Below are positions 18,297 to 28,275 of a stretch of DNA of 64,000 nucleotides, piece by piece. Every line of letters begins with the position of its first letter. Positions within the stretch are counted from its first letter, which is position 1. The notes under the pieces were generated by a model. It saw only the letters and a list, made by a program, of their open reading frames with translations. It was not told the DNA's origin and made no database searches. The stretch comes from an uncultured Acidimicrobiaceae bacterium. Lineage in GTDB: Bacteria; Actinomycetota; Acidimicrobiia; Spongiisociales; UBA5794. The translations under genes were made by a program, and so were the position numbers. The DNA lies in contig CAMYMC010000050.1 in NCBI GenBank assembly GCA_947259365.1, forward strand, positions 1-64,000, given 5' to 3'.

Positions 18297-19221
18297 CGGG
18301 CGGGTCGATCCCGAAGTCCTCTGGCGACCAGCGACCGACGAGGATGTTGACGTCGATGTCGGCGGCGAGCAGCTCACTCGTGAACCACGGCGCGAAGAAC
18401 CCGCTCACCGCGTCGGCATCGACGTACGCGACCGGGTCGGCGAGGAACTCGTCACGGGTCGGCGCCGTCTTCTCCTCCACCCGGATGAGATGGAACCCGA
18501 ACTCGGTGGCGACCGGACCCGCGACCTCGCCCACCGGAGCCCGGGCGGCAGCGTTGCCGAACTCCGACACCCAGCGGGACATCGGTAGGGCGCACTCCGC
18601 CCCGTCGACGAGGAGGCCTCCCTGTGTTCCGCTGTCGATGGAGACCTCGTCGGCGAGGGCGGCGAAGTCCTCACCTGCTCCGAGACGATCGAGCACGGCC
18701 AGCGCCTCGGCTTCGGTGTCGACGAGGATGTGTCGGATGCACCCGGCGGTGACGAGCTCGGGGCTGTCGTCGATGATCCCCTCCAGGAACCCCGCCTCGC
18801 TCCGCATGAGCTCGGCAACGACGCGGTCGCGCAGGAGCAGGCTCTGTGCCTCCCGGCGAAGCAGCTCCTCGCCGAGGTCCGGGTTCTGGGCGATGAATGC
18901 GAAGCTCTGCGCATACCGCTCCGGAGGCTCGGCGAGCAGCGCAGCGACATCGGAATCGGTGACGGTCACCCCGAGCGAGTCCTCCGCGGCGCCGCGGATC
19001 GCCTCCGTGAAGATCAACACCCTGAGGTCGATGCGGAACTGCTCCGTGTTCGTATCGACGTCGTCGGTCTGGTAGGCGGTGCGCAGGGCCCGTACGTCGG
19101 CCATCGTGATGTCGTTCCCGTTGACCGTCGCCAGCGGCCGCTCGTCGGAGTTGCCGCAGGCGACCGCGACCAGGGCGAGGGCGAGGGCCATCGCCGTGAG
19201 CGGACGGTGGACGGTGCGCAC
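18289..19221 (-). CDS. Parvulin-type peptidyl-prolyl isomerase lipoprotein (PrsA/SurA-like)
   Basis: About 310 residues. Signal peptide ALALALVAVACGNS with lipobox Cys, a SurA-N-like helical domain (TVNGNDITMADVRAL), then a parvulin domain starting IRHILVDTEAEALAVLDRL with GGLLVDGAE and FGFHLIRVEEK. It is anchored outside the membrane and assists folding of secreted proteins. GTG 19221 is preferred: GAGGAG lies 4 nt upstream and overlaps the mfd stop. The track start at 19251 would put 10 extra residues inside mfd. It is coupled to mfd and mazG. Confidence 0.9.
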   Translation of the reverse strand: MRTVHRPLTAMALALALVAVACGNSDERPLATVNGNDITMADVRALRTAYQTDDVDTNTEQFRIDLRVLIFTEAIRGAAEDSLGVTVTDSDVAALLAEPPERYAQSFAFIAQNPDLGEELLRREAQSLLLRDRVVAELMRSEAGFLEGIIDDSPELVTAGCIRHILVDTEAEALAVLDRLGAGEDFAALADEVSIDSGTQGGLLVDGAECALPMSRWVSEFGNAAARAPVGEVAGPVATEFGFHLIRVEEKTAPTRDEFLADPVAYVDADAVSGFFAPWFTSELLAADIDVNILVGRWSPEDFGIDPPDA

Positions 19222-19229
19222 GGAACTCC

Positions 19230-22200
19230 TCACGTTTGACGGGGAGGCCACATTGTACGGATGAACCCAGTGAGCGCCGCCACCGGATCGCCCTCGGGGA
19301 ACGGGACGAACAGGCGGGAGCCGCGCACGAGCGCCCGGGGGGCGATCCTCTCGAGCCTGACCTCCTCGGACTCGGCGAGCGCGACCGGTCCGAGCCGCAC
19401 CTCGTTGTGGAGCTTGACGACCTCACCGAGCTCCACCCGGAGAGCCTCGAGGCGGAGACCGGCGACGGCGAGGAGCGACTCCGCCTCCGGCGGCAGCGGG
19501 CCGTACCGGTCGCGCCATTCCGCGGCGATGTCGTCGATCTCGGCCGGATCGGTCGTCGCCGCCAGCTTGCGGTAGGCCTCGAGACGCTGGTCGCTCGACG
19601 GCACGTATCCGGGGGGAAGATGGGCGTCGACCGGCAGGTCGATCCTGACCTCGGGTGCCTCCTTCGCGCCGTCCGGCTCGAGGCCGCGAAGCTCGGAGAC
19701 CGCGCCGGCCACCAGCTCGACGTACAGGTCGAAGCCGACAGCGGCGATGTGACCCGCCTGGGTCTCGCCGAGGATGCTCCCGGCCCCCCTGATCTGGAGG
19801 TCTCGCATCGCCAGCTCGAACCCCGAGCCGAGATCTGAGTACTCGCCGATCGCCTCGAGGCGCCGGTAGGCCTCGTCGGCCAACGTCTGCTCGGGAGGAT
19901 GGAAGAGGTAGGCATAGGCCCGCTGGGAGGACCGGCCGACCCTTCCCCGGAGCTGGTAGAGCTGGGCGAGGCCGAGCCGGTCCGCCCGCTCCACGACGAG
20001 GGTGTTGACCTGGGGTAGGTCGAGGCCGGACTCGATGATGGTGGTGGCGACGAGCACGTCGTACTCGCCGTTCCAGAAGTCGAACATGACCTGTTCCAGC
20101 TGACCCTCGCTCATTCGTCCGTGGGCCACCGCGTAGCGGGCGTCGGGGACGAGCTCACGGAGACGGGCGAGCGCATGGTCGATCGACTGGATGCGGTTGT
20201 GGACGTAGAACACCTGCCCCTCCCGCAGCATCTCCCTGCGGATCGCCGCCGACACGGCCTGGGCGTCGTAGGGACCGACGTAGGTGAGGATGGGGTGGCG
20301 ATCCTCCGGCGGGGTGCGGATCTGGCTGACGTCGCGGATGCCGGTCAGTGCCATCTCGAGCGTGCGAGGGATCGGCGTCGCGGTGAGGGTGAGGACGTCG
20401 ACCGAGGTGCGAAGCTGCTTCAGCCGGTCCTTCGCCGAGACGCCGAAGCGTTGCTCCTCGTCGACGACGAGGAGTCCGAGGTCCTTGAAGGCGACGTCGT
20501 CGGAGAGCAGCCGGTGGGTGCCGACGACCACGTCGACGGCGCCGGATGCCAGCCCGGCGATGACATCTCGCTGCTGGGCGGGAGTCAGGAACCGGCTCAG
20601 CATCTCAACGCGAACCGGAAACGGGGCCATGCGCTCGGCGAAGGTCGTGTGGTGCTGCTGGGCGAGCAAGGTGGTCGGGACGAGCACCGCGGCCTGCCGC
20701 CCGTCCTGAACGGCTTTGAAGGCTCCCCGCAGGGCCACCTCGGTCTTGCCGAACCCGACGTCGCCGAAGATGAGCCGGTCCATCGGCGCGGCCGCCTCCA
20801 TGTCGGCCTTCATCTCGGCGATGGCCGTGATCTGGTCCGGCGTCTCCTCGAAGGGGAACCCGGTCTCGAACTCGTTCTGCCACGGAGTGTCCGCTTCGAA
20901 GGCGTGGCCCGTCGCGGCGGCGCGCTGGCGGTGGAGATCGACGACCTCCTCGGCGACGACGGCGACGGCCTTGCGAACCTTCGACCGGGTCGCCGCCCAG
21001 TCCGCACCGCCCAGCCGGGACAGCCGCGGCGACTCCCCTCCGGTGTAACGGCGGACCGCCGCCAGCTGGTCGGTCGGGACGTAGAGGCGGTCCGCGCCGT
21101 GGTAGGCGACGAGGAGGTAGTCACGCTCGACGCCCGCGATCTCGCGGTGGACGAGCCCTTCGAAGCGCCCGATGCCGTGATGGTGATGGACGACGAAGTC
21201 ACCCGGCTCGAGGTCGCGATAACCGTCGCCAACGACGGCTTCGGGTCGGGGCCGGGGCCGGCGGTGCGCCCTGCGCCTGCCGGCGACTTCTCGCTCCCCC
21301 ACCACGCCGATGCCGAGCGCGGGTGCGACGAAGCCGCGATGGATCCCGCACGCCATGACCGCGGCCTCGACGGCGTCGAGAGACTCGCGAACGGGCAGGC
21401 CCATCCCCGAGCCGGCGAGAAGGCGGGCGGCGCGCTCGGTTGCGGCGTCGCCGTCCATGGCGACGACGACCGTGACACTCCGGGCCTGCCAGCGGCCGAG
21501 GGCGGCCGCCACCGACTCGGCATCACCGGGGGTCGCGTCGAGGGCGGCGATCTCCAGGAGCGGGTCGCCGGGGCCCGACGGGCGCGGAGGCACGTCGAGG
21601 AGCGACGACTCGGGCGGAGCCAGCGGCAGGTACAGCCGCGGGTGAGCTGCAGCATCGGGAGCACTCGCCCCCCACGTCGGGGCGAGAGTGATCGCCAGGT
21701 CGCTCTCTTCCTCGATGAGCTCCGCTGCCCGTGCCCCGGACTGGGCGGGGTCGAAGACCACGACATCCGCGTCGAGATCACCGAAGACGGACTCCGCCGG
21801 GGCAAGCCACGGCAGCCACGACTCCATGCCCTGGAACACCACCCCCTCGGCGAGCCGATCCCACGTTGCAGACGCCCAGCTGGCCGTCGACGCGAGTTCG
21901 CCGGCGCGGCGGCGCAACTCGTCGTCGAGACGCATCTCGCGTGCCGGGTACAGCTCGACGCCATCGACGGCCTCCAGGGCGCGTTGCGACGCGATGCCGA
22001 ACGTTCGGATCTCGTCGACGTCGTCGCCGAAGAACTCGATCCTCACCGGATCGCCCCCCTGCGCCGGCGCAACGTCGATGATGCCTCCCCGGACGGCCAT
22101 CTCCCCGCGCGCCTCAACCCGATCGGTCCGGTGGTAGCCGAGGGCGGCGAGGGCGGCGACCACCGCCTCGAACCCCGCATCAGTCCCGGCGGCGATCTGC

Positions 22201-22586
22201 AGGGGCGCCGGCGAAGACGGCGACAGGCGCTGGGTGGCGGCGCGCACCGAGGCGACGACGATCGTGCCCGCGCTCCCGGTCGCCAACGCGTGGCGGGCCA
22301 CGCAGCGGTGCGCCATCGTCCCGACGTTCGGCGACACGTGCTCGAACGGGAGGGTCTCCCACGCCGGGAGCAGCTCCACCGGCGAATGGAACAGCGCGAC
22401 GTCGTCGGCGAGCTCCTCGGCCTCACGTTCCCGGGGCACGATTGCGAGTACAGGCCGGGCTGTCGCCGCTGCCATCCCGGCGAGGAAGAAGGCGCGCAGC
22501 GGCGCGGGCACGGCGATCCGGCCGGGAACGGTGGGTAGCAGATCGCCGGTCCAGCGCTCGACGAGCGGAGCGAGTGGCGCCGTCAC
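19230..22586 (-). CDS. mfd: Transcription-repair coupling factor
   Basis: 1118 residues. UvrB-like N-terminal domain with [27 protein letters not shown], a CarD-like RNA polymerase-interacting domain ([23 protein letters not shown]), and the RecG-type helicase: Walker [20 protein letters not shown] in the DEExQ position, [13 protein letters not shown] and [13 protein letters not shown]. The C-terminal autoinhibitory domain starts near [15 protein letters not shown]. It displaces stalled RNA polymerase and recruits UvrA. The GTG at 22586 gives a normal-length N-terminus; the track start at 22820 reads through non-coding sequence. Confidence 0.97.
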   Translation of the reverse strand: MTAPLAPLVERWTGDLLPTVPGRIAVPAPLRAFFLAGMAAATARPVLAIVPREREAEELADDVALFHSPVELLPAWETLPFEHVSPNVGTMAHRCVARHALATGSAGTIVVASVRAATQRLSPSSPAPLQIAAGTDAGFEAVVAALAALGYHRTDRVEARGEMAVRGGIIDVAPAQGGDPVRIEFFGDDVDEIRTFGIASQRALEAVDGVELYPAREMRLDDELRRRAGELASTASWASATWDRLAEGVVFQGMESWLPWLAPAESVFGDLDADVVVFDPAQSGARAAELIEEESDLAITLAPTWGASAPDAAAHPRLYLPLAPPESSLLDVPPRPSGPGDPLLEIAALDATPGDAESVAAALGRWQARSVTVVVAMDGDAATERAARLLAGSGMGLPVRESLDAVEAAVMACGIHRGFVAPALGIGVVGEREVAGRRRAHRRPRPRPEAVVGDGYRDLEPGDFVVHHHHGIGRFEGLVHREIAGVERDYLLVAYHGADRLYVPTDQLAAVRRYTGGESPRLSRLGGADWAATRSKVRKAVAVVAEEVVDLHRQRAAATGHAFEADTPWQNEFETGFPFEETPDQITAIAEMKADMEAAAPMDRLIFGDVGFGKTEVALRGAFKAVQDGRQAAVLVPTTLLAQQHHTTFAERMAPFPVRVEMLSRFLTPAQQRDVIAGLASGAVDVVVGTHRLLSDDVAFKDLGLLVVDEEQRFGVSAKDRLKQLRTSVDVLTLTATPIPRTLEMALTGIRDVSQIRTPPEDRHPILTYVGPYDAQAVSAAIRREMLREGQVFYVHNRIQSIDHALARLRELVPDARYAVAHGRMSEGQLEQVMFDFWNGEYDVLVATTIIESGLDLPQVNTLVVERADRLGLAQLYQLRGRVGRSSQRAYAYLFHPPEQTLADEAYRRLEAIGEYSDLGSGFELAMRDLQIRGAGSILGETQAGHIAAVGFDLYVELVAGAVSELRGLEPDGAKEAPEVRIDLPVDAHLPPGYVPSSDQRLEAYRKLAATTDPAEIDDIAAEWRDRYGPLPPEAESLLAVAGLRLEALRVELGEVVKLHNEVRLGPVALAESEEVRLERIAPRALVRGSRLFVPFPEGDPVAALTGFIRTMWPPRQT

Positions 22587-22627
22587 GGGGATTGGATCGT
22601 AGCCGGAGTCCGCTACGGCGCCGCCGG

Positions 22628-23182
22628 CTACACGGCGCTGCGGGACGTTCGGAGGGCGTCCCCGTACCTCGAGAAGTAGTCCCACGCCGAGAGCAGCGTC
22701 ACCGCCACCGCGACCAGCATCATCCACTCGTCGAGGAAGAGCGGGCCGAGCTCGTTTGCCGGGCGCACCATGGCGAGCCCGATGGTCGTGAACTGCACGA
22801 ACGCCTTCGACTTGCCCCACAGCGACGGCGGTACCTTCGACTTCTCCAGCGCGGCGACGCCGCGCAGGCCCATCACAGCGAGCTCACGGCCGATGATGAT
22901 GAACGCCGCCCACGACCAGGCCCTTCCGACTTCGATGAGCACCAGCAGGCTGCCGGTGACGAGCACCTTGTCGGCAACAGAGTCGAGGAACGCGCCCAGC
23001 GTCGTCGTGATCTCCCAGCGGCGGGCGAGGTAGCCGTCGGCGAAATCCGTGACGGCGGCGACGACGAAGAGGAAGGCAGCGATGCCGAAGGCGTGCTCGA
23101 TCTGATCGGACAGCAGCACGAACGCCATCACCAGCGGGGTGAGGACGATCCTCACGAGCGCCAGCAGGTTGGGGACGTTCAT
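22628..23182 (-). CDS. pgsA: CDP-diacylglycerol--glycerol-3-phosphate 3-phosphatidyltransferase
   Basis: 184 residues, about five membrane segments. The CDP-alcohol phosphotransferase signature D-x2-DG-x2-AR-x8-G-x3-D-x3-D is complete in DFADGYLARRWEITTTLG followed by AFLDSVADK. The N-terminus MNVPNLLALVRIVLTPLV is typical of PgsA. It makes phosphatidylglycerol phosphate in the cytoplasmic membrane. A -10 TACGCT 7 nt upstream of the ATG points to a leaderless transcript. mfd begins 41 bases downstream. Confidence 0.93.
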   Translation of the reverse strand: MNVPNLLALVRIVLTPLVMAFVLLSDQIEHAFGIAAFLFVVAAVTDFADGYLARRWEITTTLGAFLDSVADKVLVTGSLLVLIEVGRAWSWAAFIIIGRELAVMGLRGVAALEKSKVPPSLWGKSKAFVQFTTIGLAMVRPANELGPLFLDEWMMLVAVAVTLLSAWDYFSRYGDALRTSRSAV

Positions 23183-23189
23183 CCTGCCC

Positions 23190-23195
23190 AGCGTA
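23190..23195 (-). promoter_or_regulatory. -10 element TACGCT for pgsA, predicted leaderless
   Basis: Complement of agcgta, 7 nt upstream of the pgsA ATG. No ribosome-binding site is visible. Confidence 0.45.
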
Positions 23196-23381
23196 CCGGT
23201 GCTGTGGCGCCACGGGCGCTCCGATGTGCGAGACCACCGTTCGAGGCAACGACATCGCGCCGCCGGTTGCTGGGCACAGGGACGCGGGCATGAAGGCAAC
23301 CGGATCGGTTGGCTGAGGCTCCCACATGACACAGCCCGGACGTGAAGCCGACGGGCCCAGGACGGCGCGGGCCCGACCCCG

Positions 23382-24026
23382 TCAGTCTGCCCCGAGCCTG
23401 CGGCGCTGTGCCAGCAGGGCCGCCTCGACACGGCTCCGGACGTGCAACTTCTGGAGGACGTTCGTCATGTAGTGCTTCACCGTCTTCTCCGCGAGGTAGA
23501 GCCGCTCGCCGATCTCCCGGTTCGTGAGCCCATCCGCCACGAGCTCGAGGATGTCGTGTTCACGGTTCGTCAGCTCCTCGAAGAGGTCCACCTCATCGTC
23601 GTGGGTCATCTCGTACAGGATTGCGCTGGCCAGGCCAGGCGACACGTACGGCTCTCCCCCGACCACGGACCTGACGGCATGGGCCAGCCCGGCAGCCGAG
23701 ACGCCCTTGAGTACATAACCCGTCGCACCCGCTTTGAACGCCGCGAGGAGATCCTCTGGACTCTCGGAGACGGTCAGCATGAGGATCACGGTCGCGGGAC
23801 AGGTGGCCGCGATCCGCTCCGCGGTCGTGATACCCCCTTCGCCGGGCATCGCGATGTCGAGCATGACGAGGTCCGGCAGGAGGTCCGCGACAACCCGCGC
23901 CGCCTCCTCGCTCGAGCTCGCTTCGGCAACGACCTCGAAGTCCTCTTCCCCCGCGAGAGAATGCACGACTCCCTCCCGGAAGAGCGGGTGATCGTCTGCG
24001 ACGACGACGCGAATGGGGTCATCCAT
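23382..24026 (-). CDS. NarL/FixJ-family response regulator
   Basis: 214 residues. The receiver domain opens IRVVVADDHPLFREGVVHSL, with the phospho-acceptor Asp in LVMLDIAMPGEGG and switch residues at MLTVSE and VLKGVS. A LuxR-type helix-turn-helix ends it (LTNREHDILELVADGLTNREIGERLYLAEKTVKHYMTNV). The ATG at 24026 overlaps the kinase stop by 8 bases; a GTG two codons earlier is the track start. It is the output partner of the kinase encoded just upstream and may control the divergent cupredoxin gene. Confidence 0.95.
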   Translation of the reverse strand: MDDPIRVVVADDHPLFREGVVHSLAGEEDFEVVAEASSSEEAARVVADLLPDLVMLDIAMPGEGGITTAERIAATCPATVILMLTVSESPEDLLAAFKAGATGYVLKGVSAAGLAHAVRSVVGGEPYVSPGLASAILYEMTHDDEVDLFEELTNREHDILELVADGLTNREIGERLYLAEKTVKHYMTNVLQKLHVRSRVEAALLAQRRRLGAD

Positions 24027-25425
24027 CGACACCTGCCGGCATTCTCAGAGGGAGGCACACCGTGATAGTCGTCCCGGTGCCTGCTGCGCTCGTCACACGG
24101 AAGGTGCCTCCGAGCAGCTCGATGCGCTCGCGCATTCCGACGAGGCCGAGCGTGCCGGCCGGCGGGACGGTGGCGTCGAATCCCCTACCGTTGTCGGCGA
24201 TCTCGAGGAAGAGCTCGTCTCCCCTGCCCTCGAGCCGGACGGATCGAACGTCGGCATCTGCGTGACGGAAGCTGTTGGCGAGCGCCTCCTGGAGCACCCG
24301 GTATACCGTGATCTTCACGGGCAGGGATGCCGAAGCGGGTACGTCACGCTCGGTGACGGTGACGCGGGCCCCGGTCAGCTGCTCGAACTCGGAGATGACC
24401 CGCCCGACGGTGTCCGCGAGGGAGAGCTCGCCTATCTCCGGGAGGCGCAGACCTCGGGCGATCCCCCTGAGGTCGGTGATCGCGGAGTCGAGCGCGGTGT
24501 GCACCGTGTCGAGATCGCGCAGGGTGTCGTCGGGCGGCATCTCACCATTGCCCTGCACGCCCTCGGTAATCGCTTCCATGCGGAGAAGCGCCAGCGCAAC
24601 GTTCTGCGCAGGCCCGTCGTGGAGATCGGCACTGATCCGTCTGAGGAACTGCTCGTTGAGCGCCGTCGTGCGGGCCGCAGCGCGCTGTACCCGCTGCTGG
24701 AGTTCGCGGTTGCGGTCAAGGGCCGACGTGAGCTGTTCGACGCTCCCTTCGAGTTCCTCCCGCTGGGCAGATATGAGGTGACTGGCCCGTCTCGCGATGC
24801 CGACGAGCAGCAGGTACATGATGACGGTCGCAACGCCGACGATCGCCCAGCCCCGGAAGCGGGCGGCACGCAGGTCGGCCTCGAGCGCATCCGGGAGCTG
24901 ATAGAACTCGGAAACGGCGACGACGTTGGCGCTGCCCTCCAGCCGGACCGGGGCGTACGTCTCGATCAATCTGTCCCACTGCTGGGCCTCGAAGCTGTTC
25001 TCTGCTTCGCTGAGATCGCTGAGCTCGGTCACGACCTCGCCTCCGAACGCTAGCTCGAGGTCGGCCCCCACCTCGAACCTGTCACCGACGATCGAGTCCT
25101 CGGGGCTATAGAGGACCGTCCCGTCACGGGTCCAGAGCTTGAAGGACACGATCTCCCGGCCGAGAGGCGTCGCCGTCAACAGCCGGTCGAGCTCGGCCCG
25201 GTCCGCATCCGTGAGCCCTCCGGCTCCCTCGAGCCCCTGGAGGTGAGGGGAGACGAAGCTGTCAACGTAGAGGGCCGTGACGCCTGCAGTTCTCCCCGTC
25301 ACGGCGCTCTCGATCTCGGCCTGGATCCACAGGCCGATGCTCACCATCCCGGCGATGAGTATCGCGAGGCTGAGCCAGAGGAACTGGGCGGAGAAGCTCG
25401 GGGCCTTCAGCGAGCGCAGTCCCAT
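24019..25425 (-). CDS. Sensor histidine kinase, NarX/DegS-like (HisKA_3)
   Basis: 468 residues. Two membrane segments (about 12-34 and 200-222) flank an extracytoplasmic sensor region of about 165 residues. A coiled coil follows (REELEGSVEQLTSALDRNRELQQRV), then the HisKA_3 box FLRRISADLHDGPAQNVALALL with its H-box His, and an HATPase with VLQEALANSFRHADA, LEIADNGRGFD and GTLGLVGMRERIELLGG. ATG 25425 is preferred over the track start 25554, which would read through the divergent promoter region. Confidence 0.94.
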   Translation of the reverse strand: MGLRSLKAPSFSAQFLWLSLAILIAGMVSIGLWIQAEIESAVTGRTAGVTALYVDSFVSPHLQGLEGAGGLTDADRAELDRLLTATPLGREIVSFKLWTRDGTVLYSPEDSIVGDRFEVGADLELAFGGEVVTELSDLSEAENSFEAQQWDRLIETYAPVRLEGSANVVAVSEFYQLPDALEADLRAARFRGWAIVGVATVIMYLLLVGIARRASHLISAQREELEGSVEQLTSALDRNRELQQRVQRAAARTTALNEQFLRRISADLHDGPAQNVALALLRMEAITEGVQGNGEMPPDDTLRDLDTVHTALDSAITDLRGIARGLRLPEIGELSLADTVGRVISEFEQLTGARVTVTERDVPASASLPVKITVYRVLQEALANSFRHADADVRSVRLEGRGDELFLEIADNGRGFDATVPPAGTLGLVGMRERIELLGGTFRVTSAAGTGTTITVCLPLRMPAGVDG

Positions 25426-25626
25426 GTCGTACCACCATTGCAGGGTTCCTCGATTGTACGGGTAGCGCCCTCGGACCTTCGTCTGATCGCGACCGGGCAG
25501 AGGTCGGAGGTATGCGCGACTCTCGCCCCTACCACCGGGCGCCGCGGTCTTCATACGCTCGCGGGGGTGGCCGGCATGGATGCGCTACAGCGCCATCGGC
25601 CCCCCACCGCGACAAGGAGGTTCGCA

Positions 25627-26121
25627 GTGAGGAAGAGAGCAGCCTATGCGCTCATCGCTTTCGCGATGCTGGCGATCGGAGCTTGCGGCGGGGGCGGAGT
25701 GGATCCGAGCGCGGTCACCTTTGACATCGAGCTCATCGAAATCAAGGGAGCCACGGACGGCATCTCGGCGCCCGAGGTCGACCCGGCCACACTCTCAGCC
25801 GGCTACCGCTACAAGGCCCCTGGTGACTACGACGCCGACAACCCGGCCAAGTGGCAGGTGTCCACGTACATGTTCTCCCCCGGCGCGATGACCATTGCGA
25901 AGGGCGACGACGTCACGTTGCGCATGTTCGGGATCAACGGGGATGAACATGACATCTGGGTCGAGGCGCCCGACGGGACGCTCGCCGTTCCCTCATTCAC
26001 GGTGAACCGCGGTCGCGAAGTCAGCGTCGACTTCGAGGCGACCCAGACGGGCCATTACAAGATCTTCTGCGGGACCCACGGGCCGACGATGACTGCCGAC
26101 ATCATGGCGATCCCGTCCTGA
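25627..26121 (+). CDS. Cupredoxin-domain lipoprotein
   Basis: 164 residues. Signal peptide with lipobox LAIGAC, then a single cupredoxin-like domain. Potential copper ligands are His in GDEHDIWV and a C-terminal cluster FCGTHGPTM (Cys, His and Met spaced C-x2-H-x3-M, one residue shorter than the plastocyanin C-x2-H-x4-M loop). It is expected on the outer membrane face as an electron carrier or copper-binding protein. GTG 25627 has AGGAGG 7 nt upstream. It is divergent from the NarL-type system and followed by a hairpin. Confidence 0.85.
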   Translation: MRKRAAYALIAFAMLAIGACGGGGVDPSAVTFDIELIEIKGATDGISAPEVDPATLSAGYRYKAPGDYDADNPAKWQVSTYMFSPGAMTIAKGDDVTLRMFGINGDEHDIWVEAPDGTLAVPSFTVNRGREVSVDFEATQTGHYKIFCGTHGPTMTADIMAIPS

Positions 26122-26131
26122 GTCAGTCGTG

Positions 26132-27673
26132 TCATTGCGGAGAGCCGGTGGCCCCATGGCCGCCGGCTCTCTCGCGTCGCCGGTTCGCCGGCTCCTCGAC
26201 CCAGTCCAGGCTCCTCACGACCGCCTTGTGCCAGGCTGCATAGAGACGTTCTCGCTCGGCCTCTCCCATGGCTGGTTCGTAGCGGCGCTCCTCGGCCCAG
26301 TGGCTGCGCAGCTCGTCGGGCCCGCTCCAGAACCCGACGGCGAGACCGGCAGCGTAGGCGGCGCCGAGCACGGTCGTCTCCGTCACCGCCGGCCTGATGA
26401 CGGGCAGACCGAGGATGTCGGCCTGGAACTGCATGAGGAGGTCGTTGCGGACCATGCCGCCGTCCACCTTGAGCGAGGTGAGCGGGACGCCGGAGTCGGC
26501 GAGCATCGCGTCGAGGACGTCGCGGGTCTGGTACGCCACCGCCTCGAGCGCCGCCCGGGCCAGGTGACCGGCCCTGGCGTAGCGGGTGAGCCCGGCGACG
26601 ATGCCCCTGGCGTCCGAGCGCCAGTGCGGAGCGAACAGCCCGGAGAACGCAGGCACGAAGTACACGTCCCCGTTGTCGTCGACCTCGTTGGCGAGGGCTT
26701 CGACCTCGGGAGCGGCCTCGATGAGGCCGAGGTTGTCGCGCAACCACTGCACCGCGGCACCGGCGACGGCGACCGAGCCCTCGAGAGCGTATCGGGCCTT
26801 GCCGTCCCCAACCCGGTAGGCGACGGTGGTGAGCAGGCCGTGTCCGGAGCGAACCGGCCGGGTGCCGGTGTTGACGAGCAGGAAGCAGCCGGTGCCATAG
26901 GTGTTCTTCGCCTCCCCCGGCCCGAAGCACGCCTGGCCGAAGAGGGCCGCTTGCTGATCGCCGAGGATGCCAGCGACGGGGACGCCGTCGAGGACGCCGG
27001 CTGCCCGCCCCACCGTGCCCACCGAGGAGACGATGCGGGGCAGCATCGCGGCCGGGACATCCATGGCGGCGAGCAGGCCCTCGTCCCAGTCGAGCGTGCC
27101 CAGGTCCATGAGGAGGGTGCGGCTGGCGTTGGTGACGTCGGTGGCGTGGACGCCGGTGAGCTTCCACGTGATCCAGGAGTCCATGGTCCCGAACAGGGCG
27201 CGACCGGAGCCGGCGAGGTCCCGCAGACCCGCGACGTCGTCGAGCAGCCACCGCAGCTTCGGGCCGGAGAAGTACGTGGCGAGTGGGAGACCGGTCAGGT
27301 CGCGGAACCGATCCGGCCCCTCGTCGCCGCCGAGGATCCGGCACAGCTCATCGGTTCTGGTGTCCTGCCACACGATGGCGGGGGTGAGCGGCTCCCCGGT
27401 TTCGGCGTCCCACACGAGCGTCGTCTCACGCTGGTTCGTGATCCCGACGGCGCGCACCTCCGCCGGGCCGACACCGGCCGCTTCCATCGCCTCGGCAACG
27501 ACCGCCTCGGTGTTCGCCCAGATCTCGGAGGCGTCGTGTTCGACCCAGCCGGGACGCGGGTAGTGCTGGGTGTGCTCCCGCTGGGCCATCGCGACGAACT
27601 CCCCCGATCTGTCGACGAGGACGAACCGGGTGCTCGTCGTTCCCTGATCGATCGCACCTATGAGGCTCGCCAT
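26132..27673 (-). CDS. glpK: Glycerol kinase
   Basis: 513 residues of the FGGY kinase family. N-terminal phosphate loop [50 protein letters not shown], the central [14 protein letters not shown] and the C-terminal [21 protein letters not shown] are all as in GlpK. It phosphorylates glycerol to glycerol 3-phosphate. GAAGGAG precedes the ATG by 5 nt. It lies 10 bases after pth and is probably the last gene of the rplY-pth-glpK unit; no glpF or glpD is adjacent. Confidence 0.96.
   Translation of the reverse strand: MASLIGAIDQGTTSTRFVLVDRSGEFVAMAQREHTQHYPRPGWVEHDASEIWANTEAVVAEAMEAAGVGPAEVRAVGITNQRETTLVWDAETGEPLTPAIVWQDTRTDELCRILGGDEGPDRFRDLTGLPLATYFSGPKLRWLLDDVAGLRDLAGSGRALFGTMDSWITWKLTGVHATDVTNASRTLLMDLGTLDWDEGLLAAMDVPAAMLPRIVSSVGTVGRAAGVLDGVPVAGILGDQQAALFGQACFGPGEAKNTYGTGCFLLVNTGTRPVRSGHGLLTTVAYRVGDGKARYALEGSVAVAGAAVQWLRDNLGLIEAAPEVEALANEVDDNGDVYFVPAFSGLFAPHWRSDARGIVAGLTRYARAGHLARAALEAVAYQTRDVLDAMLADSGVPLTSLKVDGGMVRNDLLMQFQADILGLPVIRPAVTETTVLGAAYAAGLAVGFWSGPDELRSHWAEERRYEPAMGEAERERLYAAWHKAVVRSLDWVEEPANRRRERAGGHGATGSPQ
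26140..26171 (+). terminator. 14-bp hairpin between convergent cupredoxin and glpK
   Basis: gagagccggtggcc pairs with ggccgccggctctc (one wobble) around ccat. It lies 19 bases after the cupredoxin stop and inside the last codons of glpK, so it could end both transcripts. Confidence 0.6.
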
Positions 27674-27683
27674 GGCGTCTCCT

Positions 27684-28265
27684 TCACTCGGGTGCGCTCA
27701 ATTCGCCGGCGCGCTGACGGGCGGCCTCGCCGCCCTCGAGGACGAAGAGCTCGGCGACATCGGCCGCCCGCTGGATCATGAGGGCCGCCTCCTCGCGCTC
27801 GGCAACGGCGAACGGCCGTAGCACGTAGTCGGCCGGGTCCATGCGCCCCGGGGGACGCCCCACCCCACATTTGATCCGCCAGAAGTCCGACGTCCCCACC
27901 GACCGGATGACGGAGGCGACTCCGTTGTTGCCCCCGGCCCCGCGACCGAGCTGGACCTTCAGCTTGCCGAACGGGAGATCGATGTCATCGTGGACGACGA
28001 CGAGGTCGGCGTGCTCCACCTTGTAGTACCGCACGAGAGGGGCCACCGCCTGGCCGGACTCGTTCATGAACGTCGACGGGCGTGCCACCACCATCCGGGT
28101 CGCCTCGATACGGAGTTCGGCGACCTCGGCGCGGATGAAGCGGCGCGCTCGTTTGAAGCGGGCGTCGTGGCGGTCGGCAAGCACGCTCGCGACGTCGCCT
28201 CCGACGTTGTGACGGGTCCCTTCGTAGCGGGCACCCGGGTTGCGGAGCCCGACGATGAGCGACAG
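27684..28265 (-). CDS. pth: Peptidyl-tRNA hydrolase, probable CTG start
   Basis: 193 residues from the preferred start. It contains [21 protein letters not shown] (the family His in TRHN), [33 protein letters not shown] with the catalytic Asp, and [12 protein letters not shown]. It recycles peptidyl-tRNA released from ribosomes. A CTG at 28265 gives the family-typical first residues MSLIVGL and has GGAGG 5 nt upstream. The only other start offered, GTG 28319, would overlap rplY by 44 bases. It follows rplY by 10 bases. Confidence 0.93.
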   Translation of the reverse strand: MSLIVGLRNPGARYEGTRHNVGGDVASVLADRHDARFKRARRFIRAEVAELRIEATRMVVARPSTFMNESGQAVAPLVRYYKVEHADLVVVHDDIDLPFGKLKVQLGRGAGGNNGVASVIRSVGTSDFWRIKCGVGRPPGRMDPADYVLRPFAVAEREEAALMIQRAADVAELFVLEGGEAARQRAGELSAPE

Positions 28266-28275
28266 CGGGGCCTCC

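Noticed and set aside
20121-22538. 805-residue ORF antisense to mfd
   Set aside because: A long open antisense frame is expected at this GC content. It is rich in Arg, Asp and Gly with no domain, while mfd shows every helicase motif.
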